DNA of 64,000 bases, taken from positions 19,738,104 to 19,802,103 of the forward strand of contig CM029128.1 in the NCBI GenBank assembly GCA_016859345.1, given 5' to 3'. Numbering within the stretch: position 1 is the first letter of the stretch; every line of letters starts with the position of its first letter. The notes under the pieces were generated by a model that saw only the letters and a program-made list of their open reading frames with translations, had not been told where the DNA came from and did not search any database. The translations under genes and the position numbers were made by a program. Below, piece by piece: positions 12,201-26,499 of the stretch. Source of the stretch: Istiophorus platypterus (Eukaryota > Chordata > Actinopteri > Istiophoriformes > Istiophoridae).

Positions 12201-15200
12201 TAGAACCTTTCTCTCTTCTATTGTAGTTTTTAATTCATTCAACATTGGATAAGGTTTTGTTAATTGTTTCTTTATTCATAATGGTAATTTTTTAAGCTAT
12301 TTTGAGTCAGTATTGGTTATTGATTGATTGGCAATTACTCTTCCAAATACTTTTCACATTAATAGCTTAACTGTTTGCTTTATAAAGCATCAGAAAATAG
12401 ATAAATCTGCCTAATCTGAGATCCCAGAGCCCAATAAATCCTTTTTCAAATGCCTCATCTTTGTAGTTCAGAGCCTATATTTATGTCATTTTACAAATGT
12501 AGTAAGGGAATCCTTTTTTTTAAATTTATTTAATGTTAAAACCAGCAAATTTTAGGCATTTCTGTTTGTAATTTAACATTAAGCATATATCAAATTTGTT
12601 AAATTTGTTGATTGACTAATTACCACTGAGTTTTTTCATTTTCCTGTCTGTTTAGTTTTTGCACATCTGATGTCTTTCAAAGGAAAGTTGAACAGATGTT
12701 ACACAGTTGACATTTTCAGGACACTGATGTTTAGCTCTCCACTAAAATACTGATGTCACTTCATCTTCAGTTGTAAAAAGTGATATGAGTCCAGAAATCG
12801 TGTGTGTTACTAAGTGCTCAAACATCCATCATTAGAGAGAGTTTTTTCCTCCTGTTCATTATGTTTATAGAGCTGTATAGAAAATGTGAAACAAGTTGTT
12901 GAGGAGGCAGAAGAAATCAAACTCTGAGTGGAAATCCAACATGTTGAGCTGGCGCATCTCCACAGTGGCCCAGTGGTGGCTGCTCCCAGTGCTTACTAAT
13001 TGTTTAAAACAATTTGTTTCGAAATTAGAGCTCTGCAGGGAACCCTGCCAGAGCAAAACAAAAGACAAATTACATCTAAACAAACAGTAAATGATGATTA
13101 TGGAAACGTTTGGGATGAACCACTTCATTTTTCCTCATACTCCCTCTGTGTCTTTCTTCCTCTACAGGTACGAAGACAGAATGTGAGGCCAGCCAGTTTC
13201 AGTGTGGAAACGGTCGCTGCATCCCGTCTGTCTGGCAGTGTGACGGAGATGACGACTGCACCGACGGCAGCGATGAGAACTCCTGTGGTGAGGAAAATAA
13301 CCCCACACTGATGTCACACAGCGCGCACACACACTCTGAGCCCAGAGAGCTGAATCGCTGATGCGCTGCCAGCATCATGAATGCCAGTATGGAGAGCTGT
13401 CTTTGTTCAGTAAAACAACATAGGGAGTTACCGAACAATTAAGGGTAGGTTAGTCTGAGCATTAGATGGAGTCTCTACTGTAAATCAAACACTCGGGTCA
13501 CCACCTTTCACATCCATGAAAATGTAGAAATTTACCTTTTTCCCTTCACCAGGCAATGATAATTTCTGTTTTTTTAAATATCAATAAATCTCATGAAAAC
13601 ATCAAAACCAACAATGAATGGATCTCCCTAAAAAGAACTATGAGTCGCCAAAGCTGGATATATCTTCGCTATATGGCTTCAATGTCCAAAAACTATAAAA
13701 AGAAAAGATAATAATAAAACTATATACTTGGGACCTGTTTTTAATGTTTGTCTTCATTAAGAACCATTGGGCTGAGTGCCATAATCAGGGTAGGGAAGTC
13801 AGAATTCCTTTAGAGATGGACTATCATTGCTGGTTTTTGGACTTTTCGTTGGATTTATTTTCACAGAAAGACATATGGTATGTAACAGCCTCATACCCTT
13901 TAACCCACATCAAAACTTTTTTTCTCTTATTAACCTCCTGTAGTCCCAACAGTCCATCTTAGTTAGGATGATACTGTCCTGTTGATACTGTGCAGTATGT
14001 GGGCTGGATATGTATTTACACCGTTAACGTAGCCTTTACTAATGCCTGCCAAAGTGAACAATGTGTGACTAAAATCAGAAAAGGAGTCTGAATTTGTATC
14101 TTGAAAGGTCTATTCACAGGGTGCCAGATTAAATTTTTTACAATTTAAGGACCGGTGAGTGTTTTTTTTTTTTTTTTCTTCTTTTTTTTCTTTTTTCAAT
14201 AAACCACAGTGCTTTGGTGTTTTTCAAAAAATGTTTAGATAAATAATGATGTAGTTGGCTCCGACTGCTCCGTACCTCTGTCCTTGATTAATTTTGCTTC
14301 ATTGTTGAAGGCCTGCAAAAGAGATTGATTTGATTTGGCAGCTAATGTATTAGTTGGTCTATATTGGGAAAAAAAATCAAGATTATGTCTATTACAAGTT
14401 TCTGTAGATGCAATCTCATGAAAAGCACATTCAGTTTTCAGTATATCACTTACAAATGCTCTGAAAACTTTTAAAAGTAATTCCCTTAGGAAACCAAGTG
14501 CAGATTTAGGATCTTTATAAACCACATACTCGAATGCTGCATGAAATTATACATTGATGTCATGTATGTACGTTCATTTCTTTTGTCATACATTCTGTAC
14601 AGTTGTAGTACAGACTAGCGTATTTAATTTGTCATTTGATTTCTGTATTAAATGCTCACAGACAGGATAAAATGGGTGGTTATGTTCTCACTAGTTCATA
14701 TTCTCTCATATAGATGTTAAATGACAGATGTCACGTTTTAGCTCGGCCCCACCATAAACCTTCCCTGTATCCTTTGGGACAGAATGACCTGGTGATGGGA
14801 AGATATCAGCTAGAGCCAAATATGGATATAACAGAAGTGTGTGTGTTTGCGCGCAATAAATTTCACATCTCCATTTTCTCATGTTGCTCATCTATCTGGG
14901 TCATATGATACTGGAAGGGAGGGAGAAAAGAGAGAGAGGGGAGAGAACAAGTGAAAGACCTCGAATGATGAAGGAAGCAACTAAGGGAGGGAAGTGGGGA
15001 AAAAGAACAGATGATCACACTGTGGGCTATTATGAAAGAGACAAAATCCTGCTAACCAAAAGAAACCCTTCAGATATAAGTATGCAGGAAATCGTACAAG
15101 AAATTACTTGCAGAACAAGACCAGCATTACCTGGTAATGAGGCTGAATGATTGTAAATCAAATTATGATATAAAACAAATATTAACTCAAATTGCAGCAG

Positions 15201-15453
15201 CCTAAAATCTAATAATAACCACCATAATTACCAGTGTCTTTAATAAGTCGTAGGAGGTGAAAGGTTGAGTTGGAGTTCGATCATTAATTCTGGAGCTATA
15301 TAATGGCACATTTACTTTGCTCTAGTTAATTAACTGTAATTCTGTGAGTTTCCAGAACATCATAAAACTCTTGGCTTTGTTCTGATTAATTTTCTCTGCA
15401 TGTTAGTAACATGCTGGGCTAAAGATGGTTTTGTTCCTGGAGACTCGCCACTC

Positions 15454-15490
<37 letters not shown>

Positions 15491-18400
15491 AATAGAACTA
15501 GGGCTGTGTCGTAAGAGGGGTGGGTTTTTCTCTAGTGATTGACTCGTTTCAGACAGGCAGCTACTAAGTAGGTAGCTTGGTAGTTATTGAGTCAAAATAA
15601 ATGAGAATTGATGAATAGAGTTGTCAGAATCCCCTGTTAAACAACATATCATTGTTTCAAATTTTTAAAACCTCTGAATCTTAATCTCTGTGATTCAGGG
15701 CAATGAAGCAGCTCATTCTGTCAGTCTGTGAAAGTAGCTTTAATGTTAGCTTAAGCAGTCCACCACTTACAAACTGGTGCACATTGTTTATAAACTGTGG
15801 AGCATTTCAACAGCGACCACATCTGCCAAATAAGTCCAATGTAGCTAGATTTATGATTAGTTTTTCATTGACCCTCTCACAGCTTCCTTTGTGTGTAACG
15901 TTGTACTTATTGTTCTTTTCACTCTAAAACCTGAAGAAAGAAGTCATTAGCACAGGGTTTAAACATCTGTGTGCAAGGATTGCAGCCCATAAAGCTTGTG
16001 TCTCTTCTATGTGTAATGAATTCATCTGTTTTCTCTCCCACCCCAGTTAAAAAGACGTGTGCAGAGGTGGACTTTGTGTGTCACAACGGTCAGTGTGTTC
16101 CGAAGAGGTGGCACTGTGATGGGGAGCCAGACTGCGAGGACGGGTCGGACGAGAGCTTAGAAATCTGCCGTGAGTAGATGTTTCCTCTCTTAACTTCACA
16201 TAGACTTAAGGTCAGATTTTCCTCATGAGTGTGTTGATGGAAGCCTCTTTGCCACAACACATACATTTCATTTCTCAGATAATTTGAAGAACAGCCATAC
16301 TGATGATGTGTTCATCCAGTGACTAAGCGCAGAAATGCAGATAAACAACAAGGCAGAACTTTAACGAACATTAACACGGCAGAACATAATGAACATTAAC
16401 ACATGAAATCAGGGAGGGTACATGTGTCCCCCAGGAGGTCGGCCAGTGTGAGCAGCCTTCACTTCAGACTCTGTACCTGCATTGCACAGGTTCAGGCTAA
16501 AGCAATAAATGGCAAGGCTAAAATTAACCTAAAAACAGTTTATCCAACCTACATAACACACATTTGTGTCACTGATTTGTAGTAAATATAATAGTGAGTG
16601 AAAGTAGGCTAATTGTTCTGAGAGTGAAATTGTTTTGTATTAGCAGCTGCTGCTATGGAACGATAACACACTGACAGTATGTATTTATATATTTGCCACT
16701 AACTTTTATTAGTGGCAAATATATAAATACATACTGTCAGGAATCTGTTCAGGTTTAAATACACTTGCGTTGTTTGTCTAGGAATAGCCAGGGAGGCTGG
16801 AAGTGAAGGATCTTTGGTTCAGTGTCAGCCATGTACCAGTATTTGTTGTATAATTCTGACTTTTTTTTTAATTTTTATTTTTTTAGACTTTATTAATGCC
16901 ATAGCACATTTGGTAATAAAGTTATAGCAAATTAGTAAATAAAAACACAGTAGCGAAGTAGGTACCGAAAACCTGCGGAGAGCATTCCACAATGATTAGA
17001 CAATTGCCAGTGTTTACCCATTCTATATAAGAGCCTCAGTTCAGGGTCTGTAGCAAATGCCATGGTTGGGTACAGACTTGAGTTAAAGCAGTTCCCTATT
17101 TGCACAGTAAAGCTGCTAAAAACAAAGTATTTATAGTAAAGCTGCTAAAAACAAACAGGGCTGCATTTATTAATAGACACAATCTAATTTTAGTGTGGAA
17201 ATTCATTCTTGATCTTGAGAAAAGTAGTGTTTAAAGAATAATCTCAACTCAAAGGTCCACTGACTTACTTTTTCTGGAGCATTCAACTGATTAAAGTTCA
17301 ATACTCTGTCAGTTTTTGAGACATGAGCCATCATTTGCTGATAACTAGGAGATATTGTTGAAATCATTTGAAAAAGCTGCTTAGAGACCTTTCTAAGGAG
17401 GGATTCTTCAGAACAAGGAATCAGTAAAGCTAAATCAATGTAGAAAATATATTAAAGAGGCCATTCGTAGAATGATTACATTAACTTTAAAAAAAATTTA
17501 CAATAAACCAAAGATTTGATCACAGCACTTCTTATTGTAATGCAATAGTTTTGTATAGCAATATTTATTCTTCTGTTAGGTTTCTGAATAATCTTTCAAT
17601 CATCGTGATAATAAATTGGGAAAACTTTCCATGAGCCCAGTAAAATTTAAGACATGTGGTTGATTATTCTTTGAGTTAATTTAGCAACCAGTCGCTTTTT
17701 TTTTTTAACAATCAGTGAGTTGTATGGACTTTATGCTGTTTTAACAGTATCTCACACTGCTGCAGAGATTCAGTAAGGCACTTATAAGCAGTGAAGGGGA
17801 GTCTCCTGTCAAATAAAGTTGTCGTTTTAAATGAAATTAAAGAGAGCTGCTGAGCTTCAAGGTTGCTTCTGAGGTATAACTGTGATGTGATCTCACTGAG
17901 GTGGTTGCGGGAATCAAAGAGATGATTGATGATAGAAAGTGTTTATACCGATGTTGCTTTTTAATGACAATCTCTCATCTACACTTCCTTCACTGAGCCG
18001 TTGTAAAGACAAATGGACGTTAGTGTCCTCAAGTATAGAGATAAACATCACAGGAAAGATGAAGGCACCTCATCAAACACTTGGTGATTTGATGTATGCT
18101 GTGCTTACTGCCTCATTCATCCTGAATTCTTAGTCTTTTTTTCTGTAAGTCAGTTAAAGAAAGGTAGAAAGTGTGTGTCATCCATGATACTGTAACTGAA
18201 TACTGAACCTATTCCAGATTCAAGGCGACAAGGTCGTAAATGATAGATTTAACAGTATCAGGTGCAAGGTGGTCAAGACGTGCTCTCAGCCATACCAATA
18301 GAAGATGTCAAGATGGATTATTTAAGATAACTAGGTCAACACAATATCCATAGGAAATTAATAACAACTTTAATGAAACTAAATGGGTTCATACTGTAAA

Positions 18401-21400
18401 AGCCTGTACAATCCAAAAATTCTGAAAAATGGAAATTGCTCCTTAGGTATTGGCAAAGCAAGTACACAAGACTTCTAGAAATTCTAAACAATATTTTGTA
18501 CATAAGCTCATGACCACAAAACTTGTCTAAATACTCACAAAGCATCAGTAGAGGGTCTGGCTCTGAGTAAAACAATGACGCAATAGAGAAGGTGACACAA
18601 CAGATCTATTTAACTTAACAAGTAATTCTGGGTCTTAAACCCTTTGGAAAACAGTTTATCCTTTTTATTTGTCACATTTACAAAATAATAAAGCTCTTAG
18701 CTAAGAGTTTGACTTGACAACTTCGTTGATAGAAGTATTCAATGAACAATACTACTAGAAATGTTACTTTCCAGAAGTATTGATGTAGAATAATAACTGA
18801 TAAGAAGGTCTTGGGTTTTTGAGAGAGCACCAGTAAGACATTTTTTTCAGTGAAATCTAACTTGATTTTCCAGATATAAGAGGATAGGATTGAAAAGTAG
18901 GCAAAAAAATTACAGAAATAATGCAACCAATCCTTCAGCCAGGCATTTAATATAAAGTACTGCCAGGGAGTTATCCATCTCTCAGCGTTTGTGAAACTTT
19001 ATTTGCTGGGGCAGCACAGGTGTTCAAGACAGGGTTAGACTGTTGCTAAGTTTTCACAGAGCTGTCCTCTTTGCTTTCTGCTGCAGTGTGTCAACACAGC
19101 AGGTTGAGCATACCAACCTGAAAACAATATAAAAATAAATTCTTTACCTCTGGCAGAAAAGAAAACAGCATGCCATCTTAGAGTCGGGGCAAATCCCTGC
19201 TGCACTCTTGGATGTGAAGCTGTGTTCTTGCTGCCAGAATGAGAGCGATGCCATTTGAGGAGCTGTTGAAACCCCAGAGTTATTCAAAGCTCTGTTGGCT
19301 TTGGTGTGGCAAAGGCCCTCCTGAAAGACAAAAGAAAGTGGATAAGGTGCAAAAAAGTTGCCGCTGAATGAGCCTGAAAAATAGAGTGGAAAAGCAGTCA
19401 CAGAATAGTAATTCGATTCTAAAGCTACATTAATAGTCGAGATGACAGATAGAGCTTTGGTTTAATTCTAGTCTGTAACAGCACAAACCTAGGGCTGGAA
19501 TTTCTCTGTCTGGTCTTTGTATGATCTTGTCACACAACACATGGATGAGCCAGGGTTCTGTAGAGGGCAAGGATGACCTCTTTATCCTGCATCATTTCTT
19601 TATTTGTAAAGCTTTGTTATTTTGACTACATCTCTACTAGTTGAATAATTACTCAACAGTACTGGCTTCACAACATGGCTTCACCGATCAGATAAATACA
19701 AACTGGGACTTCCTCCAACACTATAGAGAGCAGGGTTTAATAGATTTAGTTGATTCACTACAACCTTCAGTATAACTGAGTTTTTATTTGGCACAGTAAA
19801 CAAGCTTGTAATGTGTCTATAGGTGAATCCAGGTTGTAGGTGAAATAAACAATCCAACATTCTTGTTTTTGTAAGTGAGTACATCTCACTTGCAAAAAAC
19901 ATTGATTTTTATATAAAAGGTTTTTCTTCTGTAACAAGTGTGTCCAGCAGATCCTGGAGAAGCTGCTGCACAGCTTGAAAGTATCAGCAGCATGTTGTCC
20001 TTGTGCAATGCTTTACTCTGTTAGTAAAAACTAAAATTGTCAGTTTTAAAGTTCATTTCTTGGTTAAACTGCAAGGATTAGCACCCTTGCCAAACTCGCT
20101 CCCCACAGTGATGCAGTAGTATTAAAGAAGACTTGTCAGGCGTTTTCAGTTAATTATAGCCTAAGCTGAGAATTCTTTCCCTCAGAAAATGGTAAGGACA
20201 ACTTTTATCAAAGCTGTACAAATTTAACAGTGCCATTTTCCTTTTTTACATTTCTGCTTAATTTTATCCTCTTTTTATCCACATACTCAAAAATTGAAAT
20301 TGTTGCGGTTGCCTACTGAGAACTTGAATGAGTGAAAGTCCTGTTGTGCCATTTGATCTTTCCCTCTACAGATTTAGCAACTCTGCAAAATCAGGCTGTG
20401 CTTGTGCAGATTAAATCGCACAACCTGTGAGCATGTTTCCGTTCCTCTTGGAAAAGTGTCAATCAACTGAAGGTCATGAGAAGGATTCCAGTCTGTAGTC
20501 CATATAGTGAGAGAGTGTGTGTGTGTGTGTGAGTGTGTGTGCGTGTGTTTGTAAGTTCCAGACATAACTGCAGTGGTGTACGTGCAGGTCAACTCTGCTC
20601 TTATAGCTGTTATATCACTACACTGTTTGACCAGCTGTTACACATGACTCGGTAGCATGGATTGGAATCTAAAGGGGGGGGGTGTGAGTGAGAGAGAGAG
20701 AGAGAGAGAGAGAGAATGCATGAACACTTTCTTGCATCAGAGTGAGTTTGGGAAATGAGCTGCAGTTCCTAATCATATACATTTATGAAAACACAACATG
20801 TCTGAGTTCTCTATTAATACTCAAGTTACAACTTGTCTTTTAGCTGATCACTCTATCAGACAGGTGTTACTTTTTGTGTTCAGTGTAGACTTTTAAAGGG
20901 ACTGTAACAAATTTCATGGCTCATTTCAACTTGCAAATGTGGAAGTGAATCAACAATGGAAGTGGTGCAGTATCAACACATTGATTTTTTTTTTTCTATT
21001 TATTTATTTTACCATTTCAAATGAGTAACATCTTATTTTATTATAGAGCAGTAAATTGATTCTCTTAGCCAAAGGCAAAAAGACATTCTGCACCAGAGGT
21101 ATTAACAAACAGAGAACCTAAAAACACACAAGGGAAAACTGAACAGTCCAACCAGTTTGATTAACTATCAAATAATTTGTTTTTCCTATTCCCAGGCTTT
21201 AAACAACCAAAGAGCTAGGAAAGTGATAGCTGTAGATAATGAAGAGGAGAGAGCCAGCTAGGGCAGAGACAACAGATGAGAGTGATGGCAAACAGAGAGA
21301 ACTCACAAAGTTCTAGTATTCTTGAGAACAACAAATGTGTTGCATGCATTTCCTTTTTTGCTAAAAATATTTCAAATGCAGAATATTTAAAACTTATTTT

Positions 21401-24400
21401 TAAGGCTTGTTCATAATCATGTTTACTTTGGGTATAAGGCTTCCTCATCTCTCGCCCCTACATTTCTTCCTTTTTTTGGTCAGTGGAATAAGCTAGTTTA
21501 TGGCCCTCAATACTTGAACTACCAGCTGAAGTGTTTTTGTAGTGTTTTATTGAAAAGTGACACAAATTGAAACTCTGCATTAAATATGTTGGCTAGATTC
21601 TGTTGACCATTTTATTCATTCTTCAAACAGGCATATTCTGGTCTACATCAGAACTTGGCAAACTTTAGACCATATTTTAATATTTAACATTTGCCACTTT
21701 CTTGGCAGCACCTATTTTCTTATATAAATAGAAGGTCGATATATGTTTGATCCCTCAAACTAAGATGTTGAAGAAAATATTTGTATTGGGACCCAATCTC
21801 TGGAATTGGCACCAAGCAAGAGGTATGTATGGAGAAAAAATTATGTAATGGTCTAGTAATAAACAGGATTAGTCTCGTGAACAGACACCAGATTCAGTTG
21901 TCATACTCTTGAGTGTAGCGCTGCAAAAAGCAAACCAGGTGTTGAAGCTGATAATTTATGGAAACTAGTATTGTTGGGTGAATATGTGTGAAGAGTTATA
22001 AAATGGTTCCTGTTAATGCAAGAAGATCTTTGAGTTACATTTAATGCTCCTAGAGTTTAACCCTCATCTACCAGAACTGATAGTATGCTCCTTATCTGGA
22101 CAGAATCTCAGGTGTTTTTAAGTTTTTGAATTAACAAGCAAATGAAAAAAGAAGAAAAAATCTGAATGATATTGCACTAAAACTTATCTTTTAAAGAGAA
22201 GACAGTTGGAAACTAATGAATATAACCAACCTACCTACTAACCTACCTACTTGCCTGATTTACAATATGACAGAGCAGATGGTTTCAAAATAACGGAAGA
22301 AGTATTAAAAAATAGTGTTCGCTACTAATGTTGCTCAGATATCAGGAGAAAAAAATATTTGATCTATAAACCACAACATTGTTATATAAATATGATTTTC
22401 CCAGACCTCAGCTGTTGATGTTCCAGCAAACTGGATTATGTAACAGATAAGAGTTTTCTGGTTGTCAGGATACTGAGTTAACTGAGGTGAGGACTTTATG
22501 TTCACCATCTTACTTCAGCAAAACCTCATTCTTGTGACAGGTAGCTTCTTGCTCAACAATGTCTTTACTCTTCCAGAAGTGCTCTGCCATTTCCAGCACA
22601 GAATCAGGCAGTTATCCCGTGTCCTTGTTCTGTCCTCTTGTTATTTTTGGCCCTGCTGTCACGGGGGAAAGGCACACAGGAGGCAACAAGTAGAGCCACT
22701 GCAGCTGTGTGACACCATAAGTCATTACACTTGTACGCTTCATCTTAGCAGTAAATCAGAATTGGTAATGAGAGAAAAAGGCTTGGTTGTAACCTTGAAA
22801 TCCTAAATATACAATCCGGTGATTAGAGATGTGGCTGCAAAAGCCTTTAAACAGAACTACTCTATACAGCTGTAGTCTGTTCATTCAGTCTAGAAACTTC
22901 CAAGGTTTGGAACTATTTGTTTTCATCTGATTAAAGTATAAACCTGATGATGTGGATGTCACCTTGATTAATTCAAGACTTGGAATTTTTTTTTCTTTTA
23001 CTTTTAAAAATCAAGTAAATGGCCTTCTGGCTTCACAGCAACTTCAAGTCCACTCTTTTTCAGTCAGAATACTAAAAATATTTAAAATGCAGAATTTGCG
23101 GAAAAAAGTGTCATTCATTAATTCATTAAATATGAAAATTATCCTGTCTTCTTTTTGCTCAAATGCACAATACAAAGTTACAAAGGTTCTTGCTAATGTC
23201 TTATCTAAGGAAAAAAAAAAACACAATATAACCAACAGTGTTAGGCAGGACAAGAATTTAAACAGCACAATATTAACGGTGCATTTTGTGTTTGTTTTCA
23301 TGCAGACATGAGGACATGTCGTGTGAACGAGTTTAGCTGCGGCGTGGGCTCCACCCAGTGTATCCCCGTCTTCTGGAAATGTGATGGAGAGAAGGACTGT
23401 GACAACGGGGAGGACGAAGTCAACTGTGGTAGGTGGAAACACACTTATATGGGACGAATATTTATTCTAAATGCTGTGGCAGACATGGGGACAAATTTTT
23501 TTGCTTCAAGGTAGAATTTACCTTTTAAAATCACTTTAATTACTACCTAGATTTCAACATGATTATTATGTTGATTTTTGCAGTCATGTAACGCAGAAAA
23601 TGGGAAGGGAATAATTAAAATTCTTTCAGCAGAGAGGAATTAAGTGAAATTCTGTGATTCTCAATACCCAATTTAATACCAAGGCAAAAACATAGAAAAC
23701 CGAGGCGACTGCACACACATTGTGTTAACACGCACACACTTGGTTGCAAACATACATGCACACACATTAGCCTAAACAAGATAACATTGTTCTTCATTAA
23801 AGGTATATATTTGACCTTCAGTACCTACAGTATTGTAGGGAAAAACAAGTAATGTCAGAATTTTGGCATCAACCTCGTACCTAAGCATCGGTTCTCCTGA
23901 AATCCCTACAGGCAGCATATCATTGCTCCTCAGGTGTCCATGTGTTTGGTTCCAGGGCCCATGTGCTGTAGGTGTGTCTTTCAGAGGACCCTGAGGTCCA
24001 GTAAAATGTCCAACTTTACAAGCTGATGAGAACCCAAACAATTTCTTTTTGGTTGGTTCCTTTTTGGTTTGGTCACCATAAAGACTAATTTCCAAGTTTA
24101 TTACCAGGCAGCTGCTATCAAAAAACATGCAGATTCCATGTCAACAGTAAGGGATTTGTGACTTGTAGGTTATATTCTTTGATTAATTTGGAATGCAGTT
24201 TGTTTGGTTTTCATAATTAACATCCCGCTGTGATGTTTTCAGTTGTCCGGATGATAGTGTGCAGTTACCAGCGATCGGTGAGGACTTGAAGGCAAACTAC
24301 TGTGATGATGACTGCTAATGTGATAGATATTTTCAGACCTTGAGTTGAAAAAGGTTGCCTGAACGCATGACCTGTCTATTGGCCTTTGTGGTCTATGGGA

Positions 24401-26419
24401 TACTGATGCAAGAATTCTGAAGTGGTTGCTTTTTTGGGAATTTGCAGAAGACTTTGAAGTGGGGCTTGTTTACAGTATCATCTTAGGGTGTAACCTCTTA
24501 ATTTATATGTAAACAGATTAAACAGAATTGTTGCATCAACCTAATTTGCCTGTAGCACCAGATTAGCTGAATGAATTTCAGATGAAATGGTTCTGGACTC
24601 ACTGCAGCCTCCCTTCAGCAGCAGCTGTGCCGTGTGCCTTTCTGCCTGATTCATACAGGGCAAGGTCAGAAGACTGTTTGCACAAGCACACAATACTGCT
24701 GTGGCTTTTAGAGATGCAGTTATTTTTTTCATGTGCTATTAGGCATAACAGCTCATGTCCTGTAAGTGTTCAAGCACTGAAAAGGTTCCATGGATGTGTG
24801 TATCAGTTACCTCTCTGCCACTAGCTTTTTATCTTAAACCCACGAAACAGCCCTTTCTGCAGAGTGTGAAGCTCTGCCTGGACAGACGAAGATAATTGGA
24901 TCTAACAAAAAACAGTGAAGTAGCCTGTAGCATGCTGGTAGATTTTAATGAGGGGATATTTAATACACACACACACACACACTGTTAGCTATAACAAAAT
25001 GACGGAATATCAGGTAATGATTGGCAGTGGATTTCCACATTTTGCATTGTTGAAGGTGTTAATCACTTAAAACAGTCTCTTAACAATGAATATATGTCAG
25101 TTGTTTAATCTAAAAAATGCTAATCAGTATGATGAGCTGCATCAGCTTGTAGTGCAGTAGATTGTATTTGTGCATCACCATACATTCATTCAGAAAGTAT
25201 TCCGGTCCCTTCCACTTTTTTCACCCTTTATTTTGCAGCCTTATGCTGGTATCTTTTAAATTCATTTTTCCCTCATCAGTCTATACTCAGTATCCCTTAA
25301 TAACAAAGCAAAAACAGGATTTTCAAATTTTTGAAAATTTATTAAGGAAAAACTGACATGTCAAATCACTGAGTATTCAGACGCTTTATTTAGCGCTTTG
25401 TTGAAGCATTTATGTAACTTTTCTAATCTTGTTGACCACTCAAAGCGCTTTACACCACATGCCACATTTACCCATTCACACTCATTCATATGTTGCATTC
25501 ATTCAAAGAGCATACACACTGATGGCACAGACATCAGGGGCAAATTTTGGGTTTGGTATCTTGCCTGAGGACACTTTGATATGCGGATTGGAGGAGCAGG
25601 GGTTTGGTTGTGTCCTTAGGGTCATTGTCCCGTTGGAAGGTGAACCTTCAGCCCAGTCTGAAGTCCTTAGTGCCCTAGACCAGGTTTTCATTGAAGATAT
25701 TTCTGTACTGTTCCCTGTTCATCTTTCCTTCAACCTTGACCAGTCTTCCTGTCCCTGCTGCTGTGAAACAGCCCCACAGCTTGATGCTGCCTCCACCACG
25801 CTTCACTGTTGGGATGGTATAAAAGTAAAGTTGGACCATTTACTGGACCTCAAGGTCACCATCATATATCATATACTGACTCATCCTTCAGTCACCTACG
25901 TGTTCCACTTCCTCCTCCCAACACTGGTGATGTTTTACGAAGGACAGCAGTGATGTCCAAAAAAGGTATTATCATGGTCTCAATAAATCTGGTATGATAA
26001 ATACTTACATAAAGATACCGTTCAAACTGTCAGAAGTATGTGGACATCTGAAAACCAAAAATTGTGCTTTTCCAGCCATGTTTTTTAAAAAAAAGCAGTA
26101 TTTTCAAAAATATTTTTGTATGTGTAGCAGTAATATTTCCACATTTGAACTATCTGGCTGTGCCAAAATCAGGGGAGCAGATGAGCATTTTGTGTTCAGG
26201 CTGGAAGTGTTTTCCTAACACCTGCCAAACCCAGATTTTTAATGAAAAAAATATTTGCCAGTGGAGAGTGCATATCTGTACACATAATTTTATGAACCTT
26301 TTGGCAAAGTGTTTATGTCCAGTGATTTTTTTTTTTTTTTTTTTTTTTGCAAAAATTGCATGGACCATTAGGTCATTGGCTGTCAGTTTATAGTGGTATT
26401 GTGGGTGGGCTATTTTCTA

Positions 26420-26499
<80 letters not shown>

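Larger units (their letters stand above)
3256..13167 (+). other. VLDLR: VLDLR intron 1 (9.9 kb)
   Basis: A long first intron with no coding exon seen on either strand. It holds a GGA repeat (5292-5318), a diverged dispersed repeat with further copies at 39408-40025 and 48365-48596 (here about 5950-6540), a broken LINE 3' end (about 8420-8950), and several T runs. First introns of this kind often carry enhancers, but nothing specific can be claimed from sequence alone. Confidence 0.7.
16170..23305 (+). other. VLDLR: VLDLR intron 3 (7.1 kb)
   Basis: No exon seen. Holds the perfect inverted repeat at 16671-16740, a short tandem duplication near 17107-17157, GT/GA microsatellites (20515-20548, 20690-20715) and AT-rich sequence. 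Confidence 0.6.
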
